Translations under genes and position numbers: made by a program
Assembly: GCA_013815465.1 (NCBI GenBank)
Contig: JACDGE010000001.1
Coordinates: 62,001 to 126,000 of the forward strand
Direction: 5' to 3'
DNA length: 64,000 nt
Source: Alphaproteobacteria bacterium
GTDB taxonomy: Bacteria > Pseudomonadota > Alphaproteobacteria > UBA9655
The notes under the pieces: generated by a model
What the model was told of the DNA's origin: nothing
The model's database searches: none
What the model saw: only the letters and a program-made list of their open reading frames with translations
In this document: positions 63,635-64,000 of the stretch, one piece after another
Layout of the letters: every line of letters starts with the position of its first letter
Numbering within the stretch: the first letter of the stretch is position 1

Positions 63635-64000
63635 TATTTTTCCAAGGCAAGCTGCTTCTCTCTCGCCTCTCTCAAGCGTATAAAATCATCCCCTGCATGG
63701 TAGGAAGAGCGGGTGAGGGGAGAGGCGGACACCATTAAAAACCCTTTTCCACGGGCCATACGGCTATAATCTTCAAATTCGGTGGGGGGCACGAAACGGT
63801 CGACGATATGGTGTTTAGGCGTGGGTTGTAGGTACTGACCAATGGTCATGAAATCTACGGAGGCCGCTCTTAAATCATCCATGACTTGATACACTTCGCC
63901 TTTGTCCTCCCCAAGACCTACCATGATGCCAGATTTTGTGAAAATGGAAGGATCCAGATCCTTAACCGTTTGTAAAAGATGGAGGGAATTGAAATACCGA
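63634..64000 (-). CDS. lipA: Lipoyl synthase LipA (partial, N-terminus outside window)
   Basis: The C-terminal 121 codons of LipA, a radical-SAM enzyme that inserts two sulfurs into octanoyl groups on E2 subunits. Readable blocks are [56 protein letters not shown] and [16 protein letters not shown] (the Ser ligand of the auxiliary cluster is in the RSSYHA motif). The radical-SAM Cys motif lies beyond the window edge. Its product is needed for PdhC at 21.7 kb. Confidence 0.95.
   Translation of the reverse strand, partial: RYFNSLHLLQTVKDLDPSIFTKSGIMVGLGEDKGEVYQVMDDLRAASVDFMTIGQYLQPTPKHHIVDRFVPPTEFEDYSRMARGKGFLMVSASPLTRSSYHAGDDFIRLREAREKQLALEK

Overview
The window reads as chromosome of a Gram-negative alphaproteobacterium, most likely a host-associated (intracellular) lineage of the Holosporales/Rickettsiales type. 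This placement is inference from gene content. The supporting evidence is: rho-rsmG-parA-parB with parS sites; DUF3576-leuS-lptE-holA; an iscR-led isc operon with two tandem cysteine desulfurases; dusB-ntrY-ntrX; FzlA-like, CyaY and RatA/LipA proteins; and a lone gene-transfer-agent-type terminase. TolB, Pal, LptE, KdsB, UppP and a porin show an outer membrane with Kdo-containing LPS. At least ten genes encode exported proteins of unknown or effector-like type, which fits a bacterium that interacts with a host cell.

Layout. 0-7.5 kb: rluD (partial), a secreted coiled-coil protein, a two-gene valine/acyl-CoA degradation module, tolB and pal. 7.5-11.4 kb: rho, rsmG, parA and parB with three perfect parS sites, so probably origin-proximal. 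11.7-21 kb: a large secreted Ser/Lys-rich protein, holA-lptE-leuS-DUF3576, a small ORF, a porin and a winged-helix regulator. 21.7-25.8 kb: the pdhC, pdhB, pdhA and lysE-like operon. 25.8-28 kb: an accessory pocket with a dead vapC, a secreted protein and an intact mazEF, bounded by duplicated fragments of the flanking genes. 28-33.5 kb: iscR-nifS-iscS-iscU-iscA-hscB-hscA. 33.5-41.4 kb: der, a lipoprotein, uppP, fzlA-like, tRNA-Ala, cyaY, an ABC exporter, a secreted GNAT-like protein and rpmI-rplT. 42.3-47.4 kb: dusB, a Fis-like gene, ntrY and ntrX. 47.6-51.4 kb: a secreted trypsin-like protease (frameshifted in its signal peptide), a membrane-anchored PTP-like phosphatase, kdsB, and a small secreted protein beside its decayed duplicate. 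51.4-58.3 kb: transaldolase, priA, tatD, an MBL-fold hydrolase, a Cys-rich secreted peptide, a candidate 385-nt non-coding RNA and a secreted coiled-coil protein. 58.4-64 kb: GTA-like terminase, uvrD/pcrA, a 283-bp foldback element, another Cys-rich secreted protein, ratA and lipA (partial).

How the genes connect. LipA would lipoylate PdhC. CyaY, IscSUA and HscBA form the Fe-S assembly route, controlled by IscR at a well-matched operator. ParA, ParB and parS segregate the chromosome. LptE, KdsB and TolB-Pal maintain the outer membrane.

Non-coding space carries many palindromic elements built around a GCGTCATCCCGG / CCGGGATGACGC core. They sit between genes, extend some reading frames, and one related element has removed the 5' end of vapC. 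Items I consider most worth follow-up are the candidate ncRNA at 56.9-57.3 kb with a diverged relative at 41.8-41.9 kb, the secreted GNAT and phosphatase, the homopolymer frameshift in the protease, the duplicated junctions around the toxin-antitoxin pocket, and the dusB-fis-ntrYX arrangement.
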